Source: JASJAR01 sp039198225
GTDB taxonomy: Bacteria; Pseudomonadota; Alphaproteobacteria; Rhodobacterales; Rhodobacteraceae
Direction: 5' to 3'
DNA length: 64,000 bases
NCBI GenBank assembly: GCA_039198225.1
Contig: JBCCTQ010000022.1
Span: 1 to 64,000 of the forward strand
The stretch's first letter is position 1; each line of letters starts with the position of its first letter. The translations under genes were made by a program, and so were the position numbers. Of the stretch, positions 40,894 through 50,181 are shown piece by piece. The notes beneath the pieces were generated by a model that saw only the letters and a list, made by a program, of their open reading frames with translations, had not been told where the DNA came from and did not search any database.

Positions 40894-42803
40894 TCGCTTT
40901 CCTCCGCGACCTCAGTCTCTTCGGCCTCTTCCTCGGCGCTGACCTCTCCCTCGGCGCTGACCTCTTCGATTTCTTCGGCCTCTTGGACCTGTTCGGCGAG
41001 GATTGCGCGAAACTCGATGCGCCGGTTTTCTTCGCGGCCCTCTTCGGTCTCGTTGTCGCCGATGGGATCGGTTTCGCCGTAGCCTTTGGCGACGAGATTT
41101 TTTGTGAGCACCCTTTCGGCCATTATCGCGTTCAATACCGCGTCGGCCCGGGCCTGGGAGAGATTGAGGTTCATGCTTTCCCGGCCCTGGCTGTCGGTAT
41201 GTCCGGCAATCTCGATCTTGACCGTCTGACAGTCTTTTAAAACCTCGGCGATCTTGGCGACGGTTTCGAGGCCCGCCGGTTCGATATCCGGCGAGGATGG
41301 GGCGAAGGTGATCTTAGGCATTTCACGTTGGATCGTTTCGATCTTGGAGAGGCATTCTTCGGGCGTTGGGAGTTGTGCTATCGGATCGAAGGCTTCGTTG
41401 TAGCTCACATCGATCGCGAAATCCTCGCCTTGGCCGAGTTTTTCGGAAAGAAGCCGCGAAATTTCGGCCTGCCCGTCCGGGTCGCCGGTGACGCCTTCGA
41501 TTTCAACGAAATTGGGTTCCACCCGCACCTGGCCTTCATAGAGGACCGACAGGGCTTCTAATCCGGCCAACACTCGCACCGGCCAGCCCTCAGGCAGCGC
41601 GGGGTCAAGCCGGGTGCCTGAGACCAGGTCGTCGGCGCCGAAGCGTGATTTGGCATAGCTTTCGACCGTCGTTCGAGTGAGGGGGTCGGGGAGCCGGCCT
41701 CTCAATTCGACCCCGCCACCCCCTGCAAGGATCGCCACGAATTCCGGGATCGCTGAATCGGACCCATCGCCGGTTTCCGGAAGCACCGCTTCAAGGGTGA
41801 AGGCCTCGGGAAGCGCGCTCTCGAACTCGCCGATGGCGCGGTCGAAGCTCTCTTCGCCGGTGCCCGGCGCGGCAATCAGCGTGACGTCGCCGTCCGAAAA
41901 CGTGACCGTTCCGCCGCCCAATTGAACAAGTGTTGAGATCCCGGCAACCGACGCATCTGCCCATTCGGCGGACGGGGCTCCTAGCCCGATCGTGCAATTG
42001 ACTTGGCCACGGAGCTCCACTGTCCGAGCCGCAGACAGGATCGCATCCCGCGCCTCCTCGGTGTCGGCTGTGCAGGCATCAAAGCGCAGGCCTTGATCGT
42101 CGAGGATCGCCCGAAGCGTGAAGGGCGAGATCACCGGGCGCGGGGCCGAAATGTCTAAGATCAGGCGGATCGTGGCGGGTGCGGCCACGTTGAGGCGAGC
42201 CTCGGTCGTGGCCCGATCGGCACGGCTGTCAGTGATTGCTGTCACGGTCACTTCGCGGGGTGAGGCTGAGACCTTGGACCGCGGCAAATCTCCCAAGGCT
42301 TCCACCGCGAAATCAAGGGCGTCCTGCCAGCCGCTTGGAGTTGCAAAGTCGGCGGTTTGGAGAAGATCGGACACTTCCGCATCGGGGGCCGCATCGGCCA
42401 CGGCGGCCCGGATCGCATCGCGGTCAACCTCTTCCGGTATTAGCCCAAAAAAGGAAATCTCATTGCCGTTGCGCAGAAATTCGATGGTGAATTCCGGTGC
42501 GGCCATCTGCTCGGGAACTCGCACCTCTATTCCGTCGCGCACGCGTGCCGCGTCCACGACGCGGCCCGCCGTGGCCAGTGCGCGAAACCTCGCGGCTTCG
42601 TCGGCTGCCGTGCCAGTGACGGTCACAAGGAGCCCGTCCACCTCAACCGCGGCCCACTCGATGCCTTCGAGATCGAGCGCGTGTTCAACCTCGTCGAGTG
42701 ATTCCGCCTCGATCTGGTCCACCGCCCACTTCCCAGCAAAAACCGCACCGCCCCCGGCAAGGGCGATCACGATCGACGGCAAAAGTATGGTGCGTAGGCG
42801 CAT
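40890..42803 (-). CDS. OmpA-domain envelope protein
   Basis: A 637-residue protein with an N-terminal signal anchor (about 6-24), a long region of repeated alpha/beta modules with BON-like character (about 30-490) and an OmpA peptidoglycan-binding domain (about 500-615). The latter carries IEIAGHTDSQG, LSQARADAV and GYGETDPIGDNETEEGREENRRIEF, split here by function: the Asp and Arg that hold diaminopimelate are present. The end is a strongly acidic tail (from about 615) with near repeats VSAEGE / VSAEEE. It probably links the inner membrane or periplasm to peptidoglycan. Located after ubiA on the same strand (57-base gap). Confidence 0.82.
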   Translation of the reverse strand: MRLRTILLPSIVIALAGGGAVFAGKWAVDQIEAESLDEVEHALDLEGIEWAAVEVDGLLVTVTGTAADEAARFRALATAGRVVDAARVRDGIEVRVPEQMAAPEFTIEFLRNGNEISFFGLIPEEVDRDAIRAAVADAAPDAEVSDLLQTADFATPSGWQDALDFAVEALGDLPRSKVSASPREVTVTAITDSRADRATTEARLNVAAPATIRLILDISAPRPVISPFTLRAILDDQGLRFDACTADTEEARDAILSAARTVELRGQVNCTIGLGAPSAEWADASVAGISTLVQLGGGTVTFSDGDVTLIAAPGTGEESFDRAIGEFESALPEAFTLEAVLPETGDGSDSAIPEFVAILAGGGGVELRGRLPDPLTRTTVESYAKSRFGADDLVSGTRLDPALPEGWPVRVLAGLEALSVLYEGQVRVEPNFVEIEGVTGDPDGQAEISRLLSEKLGQGEDFAIDVSYNEAFDPIAQLPTPEECLSKIETIQREMPKITFAPSSPDIEPAGLETVAKIAEVLKDCQTVKIEIAGHTDSQGRESMNLNLSQARADAVLNAIMAERVLTKNLVAKGYGETDPIGDNETEEGREENRRIEFRAILAEQVQEAEEIEEVSAEGEVSAEEEAEETEVAEESE

Positions 42804-42860
42804 TCAACGGCCCCGGGGGTCTATCGGATCAGGTTTATCCAGGGTGCGCCAAGGGCGCAA

Positions 42861-43817
42861 TCAGACGAGAAGCGCGAGCCCGAGAAACGCGACAGGTATG
42901 AGCCCAGCGTCACGGTTTGACCGAAAAAGGCGCAAACAAAGATCTGGATTCTCGGGGTCGAGGGAGCGGAGCTGCCAGGCCAAATGCCAGCCCATGGCCC
43001 AGACGCCGCCAAGGGCCAGGGTAAGGCTGAGAACATTGTCGGGTCGGGCCAAGATCACCGCGACAGCAAAAAGCGAAACCGTGCCGATCAGAAACCACCG
43101 GAGCCAACGGTGCGTGTTGTCGCCAAAAAGCCGGGCGGTGGATTTAACCCCTATCAGCGCGTCATCTTCCTTGTCTTGGTGGGCGTAGATCGTGTCGTAA
43201 AAGAGCGTCCATGAGATCCCTGCCGCGTAAAGAACCAAGGGTGCCCAGGCCAACCGGTCGGTATGGGCTGCCCAGGCCAAGGGAGCCCCCCAGTTGAAGG
43301 CAAGCCCCAGAAAGATCTGTGGCCACCAGGTGAAGCGTTTCGCGAAGGGGTAAATCGTCACGAGGATCAGCGAGGCGATGCCTAGGCCGATGGCCGTGGG
43401 GTAGAAGGTCAAAAGCACCAAAAAGGCCAAGAGCGACTGGATGATACCCCAGATAAACGCATTGCGCACGCTTACATGGCCTGCCGGTATGGGCCGTGAG
43501 CGGGTCCGTTCGACCTGGGCGTCAAATTTCCGGTCGGTGATGTCGTTCCAGGTGCAGCCCGCACCCCGCATCAAAAATGCGCCGATCCCGCAGCCGAGGG
43601 CGATCCAGGCGTCGTGCCAGGACGCACGGCCGGTGGAGGCCATGGCCAGGAGAAGGCCCCAAAGGCAGGGCACGAACAAAAGCCACGTGCCGATAGGACG
43701 ATCGGCGCGGGAGAGCCTCAGATAGGGCCGCGACCAGGCCGGCGCATAACGATCGACCCAATTGCCGTCGACGGCATCGGCGACCTCGCCGTTGATCTGG
43801 CTTCCGGTTTCCGTCAT
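42861..43817 (-). CDS. ubiA: 4-hydroxybenzoate polyprenyltransferase
   Basis: A 318-residue membrane prenyltransferase of ubiquinone synthesis. The two Asp-rich motifs are present: NDITDRKFD near residue 90 and YAHQDKEDD near 214, with the RPIGTWLL start typical of UbiA. ATG 43817 is chosen; the frame is open further upstream but would run into the divergent rsmE gene. Only 11 bases separate the two starts, so promoters must overlap the coding regions. Confidence 0.94.
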   Translation of the reverse strand: MTETGSQINGEVADAVDGNWVDRYAPAWSRPYLRLSRADRPIGTWLLFVPCLWGLLLAMASTGRASWHDAWIALGCGIGAFLMRGAGCTWNDITDRKFDAQVERTRSRPIPAGHVSVRNAFIWGIIQSLLAFLVLLTFYPTAIGLGIASLILVTIYPFAKRFTWWPQIFLGLAFNWGAPLAWAAHTDRLAWAPLVLYAAGISWTLFYDTIYAHQDKEDDALIGVKSTARLFGDNTHRWLRWFLIGTVSLFAVAVILARPDNVLSLTLALGGVWAMGWHLAWQLRSLDPENPDLCLRLFRSNRDAGLIPVAFLGLALLV

Positions 43818-43828
43818 CGCTCGGTTCC

Positions 43829-44551
43829 ATGGGGCAAGTGAGGCTCTATCTAGATCAGCCTTTGGCCGAGGGGCAATCGGTTCCGCTGTCGCGGGACCAG
43901 GCCCACTATTTGTTCGGCGTAATGCGGCTTGGCGTCGGGGACGGGGTCGAAGTGTTCGACGGGCAGACCGGCGCATACGCCGCATCGGTTGCCGAAACGG
44001 GCAAACGGGCGGGCCGTCTCTTGATCGCGGGGCAGATCCGACCGGTCGATGTGCCGCCCGACATTTGGCTTCTTTTCGCGCCGATCAAAAAGGAACGGAC
44101 GGATTTTATTGTGGAGAAAGCCGCCGAGCTTGGCGCTGCGCGGATCCAACCGGTGGCCACCGAGTTTACCCAAGCCGGCCGCGTCAATCGCGAGCGGCTC
44201 CAGGCCCATGCGGTTGAAGCAGCCGAACAATGCGGTGGCACATTCGTCCCGCCGGTGGCGGACCTTTTGCCCCTCGACCGCGTACTTTCAGGTTGGGACG
44301 GCGACCGGCGGGTCCTTTTCTGCGACGAGGCCAGGGCAGGAGAAGACTTTGCGTTTCCGACCTCTCCCGGCCCTTGGGCGATCTTGATCGGGCCCGAAGG
44401 GGGATTTTCAGACCGAGAGCGCACGCGGCTCGGTGCTCTCGATTACGCCCATCCCATTAGCCTTGGCCCCCGGATCCTCCGAGCAGACACGGCTGCCGTT
44501 GCCGCTCTGACGCTCTGGCAAAGTACCTTGGGCGATTGGGCGGGCCGTTGA
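43829..44551 (+). CDS. rsmE: 16S rRNA (uracil-1498-N3)-methyltransferase
   Basis: A 240-residue SPOUT-class methyltransferase. An N-terminal PUA-like part (HYLFGVMRLGVGDGVEVFDG) is followed by the knot domain with LIGPEGGFSDRE near residue 188 and SLGPRILRADTAAVAAL near 210, which bind S-adenosylmethionine. Length is normal. Its stop overlaps the start of the next small membrane gene. Confidence 0.94.
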   Translation: MGQVRLYLDQPLAEGQSVPLSRDQAHYLFGVMRLGVGDGVEVFDGQTGAYAASVAETGKRAGRLLIAGQIRPVDVPPDIWLLFAPIKKERTDFIVEKAAELGAARIQPVATEFTQAGRVNRERLQAHAVEAAEQCGGTFVPPVADLLPLDRVLSGWDGDRRVLFCDEARAGEDFAFPTSPGPWAILIGPEGGFSDRERTRLGALDYAHPISLGPRILRADTAAVAALTLWQSTLGDWAGR

Positions 44552-45072
44552 GTTTCATCAGGTCAGAGATCGTCGCGGGCGCAACCCGCTGGCGCGAGAG
44601 CCTCGCGGGGCTTGGGGCGGTTCTCATCGGTGTGGTTCTCGCCTCCAATACGGACGGCGCTGGGGTGTTGATCGGCGCGGTGCTCGTCGTTGTGGGCGGG
44701 CTTCTGATCGTGGCCGGTATTCAGCGCGCGCGGTTTCGCCGTGGCGGGGACGGAACGGGCATCGTCGAGTTGAAGGAAGGGCGGCTCGGCTATTTCGGGC
44801 CGAGGGACGGGGGCGTGATCGATGTGGCAGATATCGCGTCGATTGACCTCGTGCGCCTTGGCTACGGGGCAGAATGGCAAATCGATGCCCGGGACGCGAC
44901 GCGGCTTCGGATTCCCACCGATGCGACGGGGGCCGACAGCCTCTTTGACGTCTTTGCGAGCCTTGAAGGCTTTGAAACCGGGCGAATGCTCGCTGCGATG
45001 GAAGCCGAAGCTCCGGGCCGCACGCTCATTTGGGCGTCACCGCGCGCCGCACTCGGCCCGAGGTCGCATTGA
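44548..45072 (+). CDS. Hypothetical two-helix membrane protein
   Basis: A 174-residue protein with two N-terminal hydrophobic helices (about residues 17-33 and 36-55) and a cytoplasmic domain of mixed alpha/beta character (about 65-165, GIVELKEGRLGYFGPRDGG). TTG 44548 overlaps the rsmE stop; another TTG at 44536 is possible. It lies between rsmE and gshA on the same strand. No family recognised. Confidence 0.7.
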   Translation: MSFIRSEIVAGATRWRESLAGLGAVLIGVVLASNTDGAGVLIGAVLVVVGGLLIVAGIQRARFRRGGDGTGIVELKEGRLGYFGPRDGGVIDVADIASIDLVRLGYGAEWQIDARDATRLRIPTDATGADSLFDVFASLEGFETGRMLAAMEAEAPGRTLIWASPRAALGPRSH

Positions 45073-45130
45073 CTTCCGGGCGCCGGACCCCCTTTAAGCG
45101 GAAGTTCTGAACGGCTGTAAGGCGGCGCCC

Positions 45131-46501
45131 ATGTCGATCCCACAATCCGGCGGCGGACCTATTGAGCGCCCGGGCGATCTCGCCGCCTATCTCGAAGCTG
45201 GCTCGAAGCCTAAGTCCGAATGGCGGATCGGGACCGAGCACGAAAAATTCGCCTATTGCGTCGATACGCTGAAACCCCTGCCCTATGAGGGGGAGCGCTC
45301 GATCAAATCCGTGCTCGAAGCGCTTCGCGACCGGTTTGGCTGGGCGCCGATCTTGGAGGCGGGCAATATTATCGGCCTCGAAAAGGACGGCGCGAATGTC
45401 TCCCTCGAGCCCGGCGGCCAGCTTGAACTTTCGGGCGCGCCCTTGGAGACGATCCACCAGACCTGCGACGAGGTGAATGCCCATTTGACCGAGGTGAAAT
45501 CGGTGGGAGAGGCGATGGGCGTGGGCTTTATCGGCCTCGGCACCGCGCCCCATTGGACCCACGACGATATGCCGATGATGCCTAAGGGGCGTTACCGGCT
45601 GATGACCGATTACATGGACCGGGTCGGTGCCATGGGCAAAACCATGATGTACCGGACCGCGACCGTGCAGGTGAACCTCGACTTCGCCTCCGAGGCCGAC
45701 ATGGTCCAAAAACTCCGGGTGGCCCTAGCGCTCCAGCCTGTGGCGACGGCGCTTTTTGCCAATTCACCGTTCCTCGAAGGCGCGCTCAACGGGCACAAAT
45801 CCTGGCGGAGCCGGGTTTGGCGCGATCTTGATCCAGACCGGACCGGTATGCTTCCGTTCGTGTTCGATGAGGGCTTCGGGTTTGAGGCTTGGGTGGACTA
45901 CGCGCTCGATGTGCCGATGTATTTTGTCTACCGCGACGGGGTTTATCTCGACGCCCTGGGCCAGTCCTTCCGGGATTTTCTCCGCGGGGAATTGCCCGCG
46001 CTTCCTGGAGAAGTCCCCACATTGTCGGATTGGGCGGACCATCTGACAACGATCTTTCCCGAGGCCCGGATCAAGAAGTTCATCGAGATGCGCGGGGCCG
46101 ATGGGGGGCCGTGGCGGCGGCTTTGCGCGCTGCCCGCGTTTTGGGTGGGGCTTCTTTATGATCAAAGTGCCCTCGATGCGGCCTGGGAGCTCGTGAAAGG
46201 CTGGGATGCCGAGACACGCCAAGGGCTTCGCGTGGCCGCGTCCGAAGCGGGGCTTGGGGCCTCGGTAGGCGGTGTTGCGATGGCAGATCTCGCGCGGGAG
46301 ACCCTGGCGATCGCAGAGCAAGGTCTCGCGGCGCGGAGCCGGGCCGGCGTGGGCGGGCTCGTGCCCGATGAGACGCATTTTCTGAACGCCCTGAAAGACA
46401 GCATCGACAGCGGAGCAGTGCCCGCCGATGAGTTGATCGCGCGATTTGAGGGCGACTGGGCCGGGGATGTGACGCGGGTTTTTGAGGAGTTCAGTTACTA
46501 G
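45131..46501 (+). CDS. gshA: Glutamate-cysteine ligase (plant/proteobacterial type)
   Basis: A 456-residue enzyme for the first step of glutathione synthesis. Motifs: IGTEHEKF near residue 33, LEPGGQLELSGAP near 95, the substrate region MYRTATVQVNLDF near 175 and FIEMRGADGGPW near 318. These match the redox-regulated plant-type ligase found in alphaproteobacteria rather than the E. coli type. Length normal. A hairpin at 46513-46538 follows. Confidence 0.93.
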   Translation: MSIPQSGGGPIERPGDLAAYLEAGSKPKSEWRIGTEHEKFAYCVDTLKPLPYEGERSIKSVLEALRDRFGWAPILEAGNIIGLEKDGANVSLEPGGQLELSGAPLETIHQTCDEVNAHLTEVKSVGEAMGVGFIGLGTAPHWTHDDMPMMPKGRYRLMTDYMDRVGAMGKTMMYRTATVQVNLDFASEADMVQKLRVALALQPVATALFANSPFLEGALNGHKSWRSRVWRDLDPDRTGMLPFVFDEGFGFEAWVDYALDVPMYFVYRDGVYLDALGQSFRDFLRGELPALPGEVPTLSDWADHLTTIFPEARIKKFIEMRGADGGPWRRLCALPAFWVGLLYDQSALDAAWELVKGWDAETRQGLRVAASEAGLGASVGGVAMADLARETLAIAEQGLAARSRAGVGGLVPDETHFLNALKDSIDSGAVPADELIARFEGDWAGDVTRVFEEFSY

Positions 46502-46512
46502 GGCGGAGTTGA

Positions 46513-46538
46513 TCCTTGGCTTGGCTTCGCTCCAAGGA
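46513..46538. terminator. Hairpin in the convergent gshA / small-protein gap
   Basis: TCCTTGG (46513-46519) pairs with CCAAGGA (46532-46538) over a 12-base loop. It lies 12 bases after gshA and 10 bases after the converging minus gene. No T run, so it is a weak two-way terminator at best. Confidence 0.4.
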
Positions 46539-46547
46539 GTTGGGCCG

Positions 46548-46814
46548 TCAATCGGCCTCGAACGCGAATAGGAACTCCTGGACCTTTTCCATCGGCATTT
46601 CACAGTGCTTCAAAAGCGCGGTCCCATCGGCCAGCCGATAAAGGTTCATTGACACATAGCCCGTCCCGCCGAGCTCCTCGGCTTCGAGCTTTTGGCTCCG
46701 ACCCCCGGCCATCGAGCTTTTCGTCACCCGCCACCGCCGACCAAACGCCGTGCCGCCATAGCCCCCCGTGGGCAGTTCGTCGAACCGGGTCAGAAAATCG
46801 TCTTCGCGGGTCAC
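46548..46814 (-). CDS. Conserved small hypothetical protein (88 residues)
   Basis: An 88-residue soluble protein with a repeating pattern of Gly-rich strands (GGYGGTAFGRRWRVTKS, then GGTGYVSMNLYRLADG) and an amphipathic end. Its ATG overlaps the plsY stop (ATGA), making it the last gene of the pyrB operon. I have an impression of similar proteins beside plsY in Rhodobacterales, but no function is known to me. Confidence 0.72.
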   Translation of the reverse strand: MTREDDFLTRFDELPTGGYGGTAFGRRWRVTKSSMAGGRSQKLEAEELGGTGYVSMNLYRLADGTALLKHCEMPMEKVQEFLFAFEAD

Positions 46815-47416
46815 GGGGTGTTCTCCCCGATCTTCGGTTCTCGACCGGACCAGATGCGGCGAATATTGGCGTGGTGACGGATCCAGACGAGGAGCCCCAA
46901 AAGCACAACGAGATAAAAGCCGCCCGGCGGGCCGAGAACGAAAGAGTAAAATGGCGCCAATGCGGTCGCCGAAAGTGCCCCTGCCGATGACATCCGCGTC
47001 AGTCGCGCCGCGCCCAGCCAGGTGGCTCCCGCGGCTAATCCGAGGGGCCAGGCCAGGCCGAAAAGAACACCGAAATAGGTCGCGACCCCTTTGCCACCCT
47101 TGAACTTGAGCCAGATCGGAAAAAGATGGCCGAGAAACGCGGCGAGCCCGCCGAGGGCTGCACCGCCTTCGCCCAGAAGCATCCTGCCAACCACCACGGG
47201 CACGAGGCCCTTCAGGGCATCAAGTAAGAGCGTGGACGCACCCGCAGCCTTTGACCCCATCCGGAGGACGTTTGTCGCCCCTATGTTGCCCGATCCGATC
47301 TCTCTGGGATCGCCGAGCCCCATCACCCGGGCTACGACGAGACCGAAGGGGACCGACCCCAAAAGATAGGCGCCAAGGGCAAGGCCCGCCAAGGCAAGTA
47401 AGGTGATCCCATCCAT
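46811..47416 (-). CDS. plsY: Acyl-phosphate glycerol-3-phosphate acyltransferase
   Basis: A 201-residue polytopic membrane enzyme that makes lysophosphatidic acid from acyl-phosphate. All three PlsY motifs are visible: GSVPFGLVVAR near residue 20, GSGNIGATNVLR near 42 and FKGGKGVATYFG near 103, plus a HHANIRRIWSG end. It overlaps pyrX by one base and the small gene downstream by four. Confidence 0.94.
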   Translation of the reverse strand: MDGITLLALAGLALGAYLLGSVPFGLVVARVMGLGDPREIGSGNIGATNVLRMGSKAAGASTLLLDALKGLVPVVVGRMLLGEGGAALGGLAAFLGHLFPIWLKFKGGKGVATYFGVLFGLAWPLGLAAGATWLGAARLTRMSSAGALSATALAPFYSFVLGPPGGFYLVVLLGLLVWIRHHANIRRIWSGREPKIGENTP

Positions 47417-48693
47417 CAGGCTTCAAATACTCTCTTGCCGCCGATCCACGTGCCTTTGACTTTGCCGCGAAGGCTCGTCCCGTCAAAGGGCGTGTTTTTA
47501 GATTTTGAGCGCATCGCCCACCGGTCGAGTGTGTTGCTCGCCGTTGCGTCGAATAGGACGAGATCGGCCGGAGCCCCTCTGCCAAGATGCCCCGCCTCCA
47601 AGCCAAGCCGCTTGGCAGGGTTGAGCGACAAAGCTCGGAAGAGCGACGGAAGCGTCAATTCACCCCCGTGATAGAGGCCCAAAGCCGCCGAAAGAAGCGT
47701 TTCGAGGCCCACGGCTCCGGAGGCGGCTTCCTCGAAAGGCCGCCGCTTTTCCTCTTCGGATTGGGGCGTGTGCATCGATGAGACGATATCGATGAGCCCC
47801 GACGCCACGGCGGCGACCGCGGCCTGCCGGTCGGCCTCCGCCCGCAGGGGCGGTTTGACCTTAAAGAAGGTCCGGTAATCGCCGATATCGGCCTCGTTGA
47901 GCGTGAGGTGATGGATCGAGATCCCCGCCGTCACGTCGAGGCCCGATGATTTGGCGTCGTTTAGTTTGGCCAATGACCGAGCCGTGGTGATCTGGTCGAA
48001 ATGATAGGCCGCGCCGGTGATCTCAATGAGGCCGAGATCACGGTCGAGGCCGATGCTTTCGGCCATCGGCGACACGGAGGGCAATCCGAGCCGCGAGGCA
48101 AAGGCTCCGGACGTGGCCGCTGCACCCGCCGAAAGGCCTGGATCCTGGGGATGGCCGACAACCACGGCGCCGAGAGATTTCGCATAGGAAAGACAACGCG
48201 TTGCGACTTTCGTGTCGGCCACCACCCGGTCACAATCGGTAAAAGCCGCCGCCCCGGCATCCTTTAAAAACCCGATCTCAACCATTTCGCGCCCCGCCCG
48301 GCCTTTGGTGAGGGCGGCCATCGGCACGACCCGGACAAGGGCGGCCTCATTGGCCCGACGGCGCACGAATTCGAGCGTTTCGGGTGTGTCGATCGCCGGA
48401 TCGGTGTCGGGGCGTGTGACCATGGTCGTCACCCCGCCCGCAGCTGCGGCCTGGCCTGCGGTGCGAAAGCTCTCTTTGTGCCGCTCGCCCGGTTCGGAGA
48501 CTTTGACGCCGAGATCGATGATGCCCGGTGCCAGGCACATCCCCTCGCACTCAATCGTCTCGTCCGCTTGGGTTTCGGGGCTGCCGCTCCAGATGGCTTC
48601 GAGGATGCGGCCGCCTTCTAAAAGGAGATGGCCTGGTGCGGCCTTGTCGGAGGCAGGGTCGATCAGTTGGGCGTTCTTGAAGAGCGTTTTCAT
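47416..48693 (-). CDS. pyrX: Dihydroorotase-like protein without metal ligands (PyrX/PyrC')
   Basis: A 425-residue amidohydrolase-fold protein encoded in the pyrB operon. Active dihydroorotases have Asp-x-His-x-His near residue 60; here it reads DLGVKVSEPGERH, with Gly62 and Lys64 in place of both His. The distal TDHAPH-type motif reads SSMHTPQ, with Met307 in place of the catalytic Asp. The fold is otherwise intact (MAESIGLDRDL, GLETLLSAALGLYH). Such inactive homologues are known to pair with aspartate carbamoyltransferase as structural subunits, so a true PyrC should be encoded elsewhere. Start ATG 48693 is four bases after the upstream stop. Confidence 0.85.
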   Translation of the reverse strand: MKTLFKNAQLIDPASDKAAPGHLLLEGGRILEAIWSGSPETQADETIECEGMCLAPGIIDLGVKVSEPGERHKESFRTAGQAAAAGGVTTMVTRPDTDPAIDTPETLEFVRRRANEAALVRVVPMAALTKGRAGREMVEIGFLKDAGAAAFTDCDRVVADTKVATRCLSYAKSLGAVVVGHPQDPGLSAGAAATSGAFASRLGLPSVSPMAESIGLDRDLGLIEITGAAYHFDQITTARSLAKLNDAKSSGLDVTAGISIHHLTLNEADIGDYRTFFKVKPPLRAEADRQAAVAAVASGLIDIVSSMHTPQSEEEKRRPFEEAASGAVGLETLLSAALGLYHGGELTLPSLFRALSLNPAKRLGLEAGHLGRGAPADLVLFDATASNTLDRWAMRSKSKNTPFDGTSLRGKVKGTWIGGKRVFEA

Positions 48694-48697
48694 CGCG

Positions 48698-49234
48698 TTA
48701 GCCCGCTGAGAGAACAAAAAACGTTACGAAAAGGGCCAGAAAGATCAAAACGGCGGTGGCCACCATGCCGCCGATCCTGGCGTCACTTTTGGGTTTCTTT
48801 CCGGGCCGAGAAACCTTCTCAGTGGCCGCGTCGCTCTCGAGCGGGAGGGCCGGGCCGGGGGCGCCTTGGGCCTCGCGAAACTGAGCGATGTAGCGAAGGG
48901 GCGGCTTTGGGCGAAGGAGTGCCGTGTCGCCGTCGAATGCCCGCGCCGTTACCACGACGATGACGCCCGTTAGCCCCTCAAGTTGGGCACCGAATGCCAG
49001 AAGATCGGTAGCTTCGATGCCGTGCCCGTCCACAAGGTAAGAGCCAAGGCCCACCGGTTGGACGGCGCTAGCCTCGAAAATATCGACCCCGTCGATGTCA
49101 AAGGGTCCTGCGCCAAGGGTTTTTTCTAACGGCGAGCCGCCCTCGCCGGGTTTCGTAAGCGCTTCAAGCTTTGCGGGCCAATCGAGTTGAAAGACCACCA
49201 CATCGCCTCGGGTGATGCGGAGTTCAGGTCTCAC
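48698..49234 (-). CDS. Hypothetical protein with C-terminal membrane helix, pyrB operon
   Basis: A 178-residue protein: a soluble N-terminal domain (about 1-120, RITRGDVVVFQLDWPAKLE) resembling a bacterial PH-like or beta-rich fold, a charged linker and one C-terminal transmembrane helix (about 155-176). GTG start overlaps the pyrB stop (GTGA). It lies between pyrB and pyrX; a role in anchoring that enzyme pair to the membrane is speculation. Confidence 0.72.
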   Translation of the reverse strand: MRPELRITRGDVVVFQLDWPAKLEALTKPGEGGSPLEKTLGAGPFDIDGVDIFEASAVQPVGLGSYLVDGHGIEATDLLAFGAQLEGLTGVIVVVTARAFDGDTALLRPKPPLRYIAQFREAQGAPGPALPLESDAATEKVSRPGKKPKSDARIGGMVATAVLIFLALFVTFFVLSAG

Positions 49235-50181
49235 GCCATCACCGGTTTGGGGGCCGCTTTGCGCGCGCGGGCCAGAAGATCCATCGCTGCCATGCGCACT
49301 GCCACACCCATTTCCACTTGGTCTTGGATGACCGAGCGGTTGATGTCGTCGGCCAGTGTCCCGTCGATCTCAACACCGCGGTTCATGGGCCCGGGATGCA
49401 TGACGATGGCGTCGTCCTTGGCGGCGGTGAGTTTGGCCGCATCGAGCCCGAACCGATGGTAATACTCGCGCTCGGACGGAATGAACCCGCCGTCCATCCG
49501 CTCCTTCTGGAGCCTCAGCATCATCACCACATCCGCCCCGTCGAGCCCCACTGCCATATCGTCGGTCACCTCGACGCCCCAATCGGCGGCGCCCGATGGG
49601 ATCAGCGTGGGCGGGCCAACAAGGCGGACCCGGTTGCCCATCTTTCCGAGGAGGAGGATGTTGGATCGGGCCACCCGCGAATGGGCGATGTCGCCGCAAA
49701 TCGCGACCGTCAGGTTTTCAATCCGGCCTTTGACCCGCCGGATCGTCAGCGCATCGAGAAGCGCCTGGGTCGGGTGTTCGTGGCGCCCGTCACCGGCATT
49801 GAGAACCGAACAATTTACCTTCTCGGCCAGAAGGTTCACGGCCCCGGAATGGGGGTGGCGGACCACCAGAATGTCGGGATGCATGGCGTTGAGCGTCAGC
49901 GCCGTGTCGATCAGCGTCTCGCCTTTTTTGACCGACGAAGCCTGCATGGCCATGTTCATCACGTCCGCGCCGAGCCGCTTTCCGGCGATCTCGAACGAGG
50001 CCTGGGTGCGGGTGGAGTTCTCGAAGAACATGTTGATCTGGGTGAGCCCTTCGAGGGCGCGGCCATGCTTGTCGGGCTTTCGGTTGAGAGCCACGTAAGT
50101 CTCAGCAAGATCGAGGATATCGGCGATATCGCGTTTTCCCAGGGGGTCGATCCCGAGAAGATGCGGTCCTCCGAGTGCCAT
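49231..50181 (-). CDS. pyrB: Aspartate carbamoyltransferase catalytic subunit
   Basis: A 316-residue pyrimidine biosynthesis enzyme. Carbamoyl-phosphate motif FFENSTRTQASFE near residue 52, KKGET near 85, HEHPTQALLDA near 134 and the aspartate-binding LRLQKERMDGG near 222 with MHPGPMNRGVEID near 268. First gene of a five-gene overlapping minus operon. No pyrI regulatory subunit follows; the pseudo-dihydroorotase is the probable partner. Confidence 0.95.
   Translation of the reverse strand: MALGGPHLLGIDPLGKRDIADILDLAETYVALNRKPDKHGRALEGLTQINMFFENSTRTQASFEIAGKRLGADVMNMAMQASSVKKGETLIDTALTLNAMHPDILVVRHPHSGAVNLLAEKVNCSVLNAGDGRHEHPTQALLDALTIRRVKGRIENLTVAICGDIAHSRVARSNILLLGKMGNRVRLVGPPTLIPSGAADWGVEVTDDMAVGLDGADVVMMLRLQKERMDGGFIPSEREYYHRFGLDAAKLTAAKDDAIVMHPGPMNRGVEIDGTLADDINRSVIQDQVEMGVAVRMAAMDLLARARKAAPKPVMA

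Noticed and set aside
47416..48693. Functional dihydroorotase (pyrC)
   Set aside because: The metal-binding His pair and catalytic Asp are replaced, so it is called a pseudo-enzyme.
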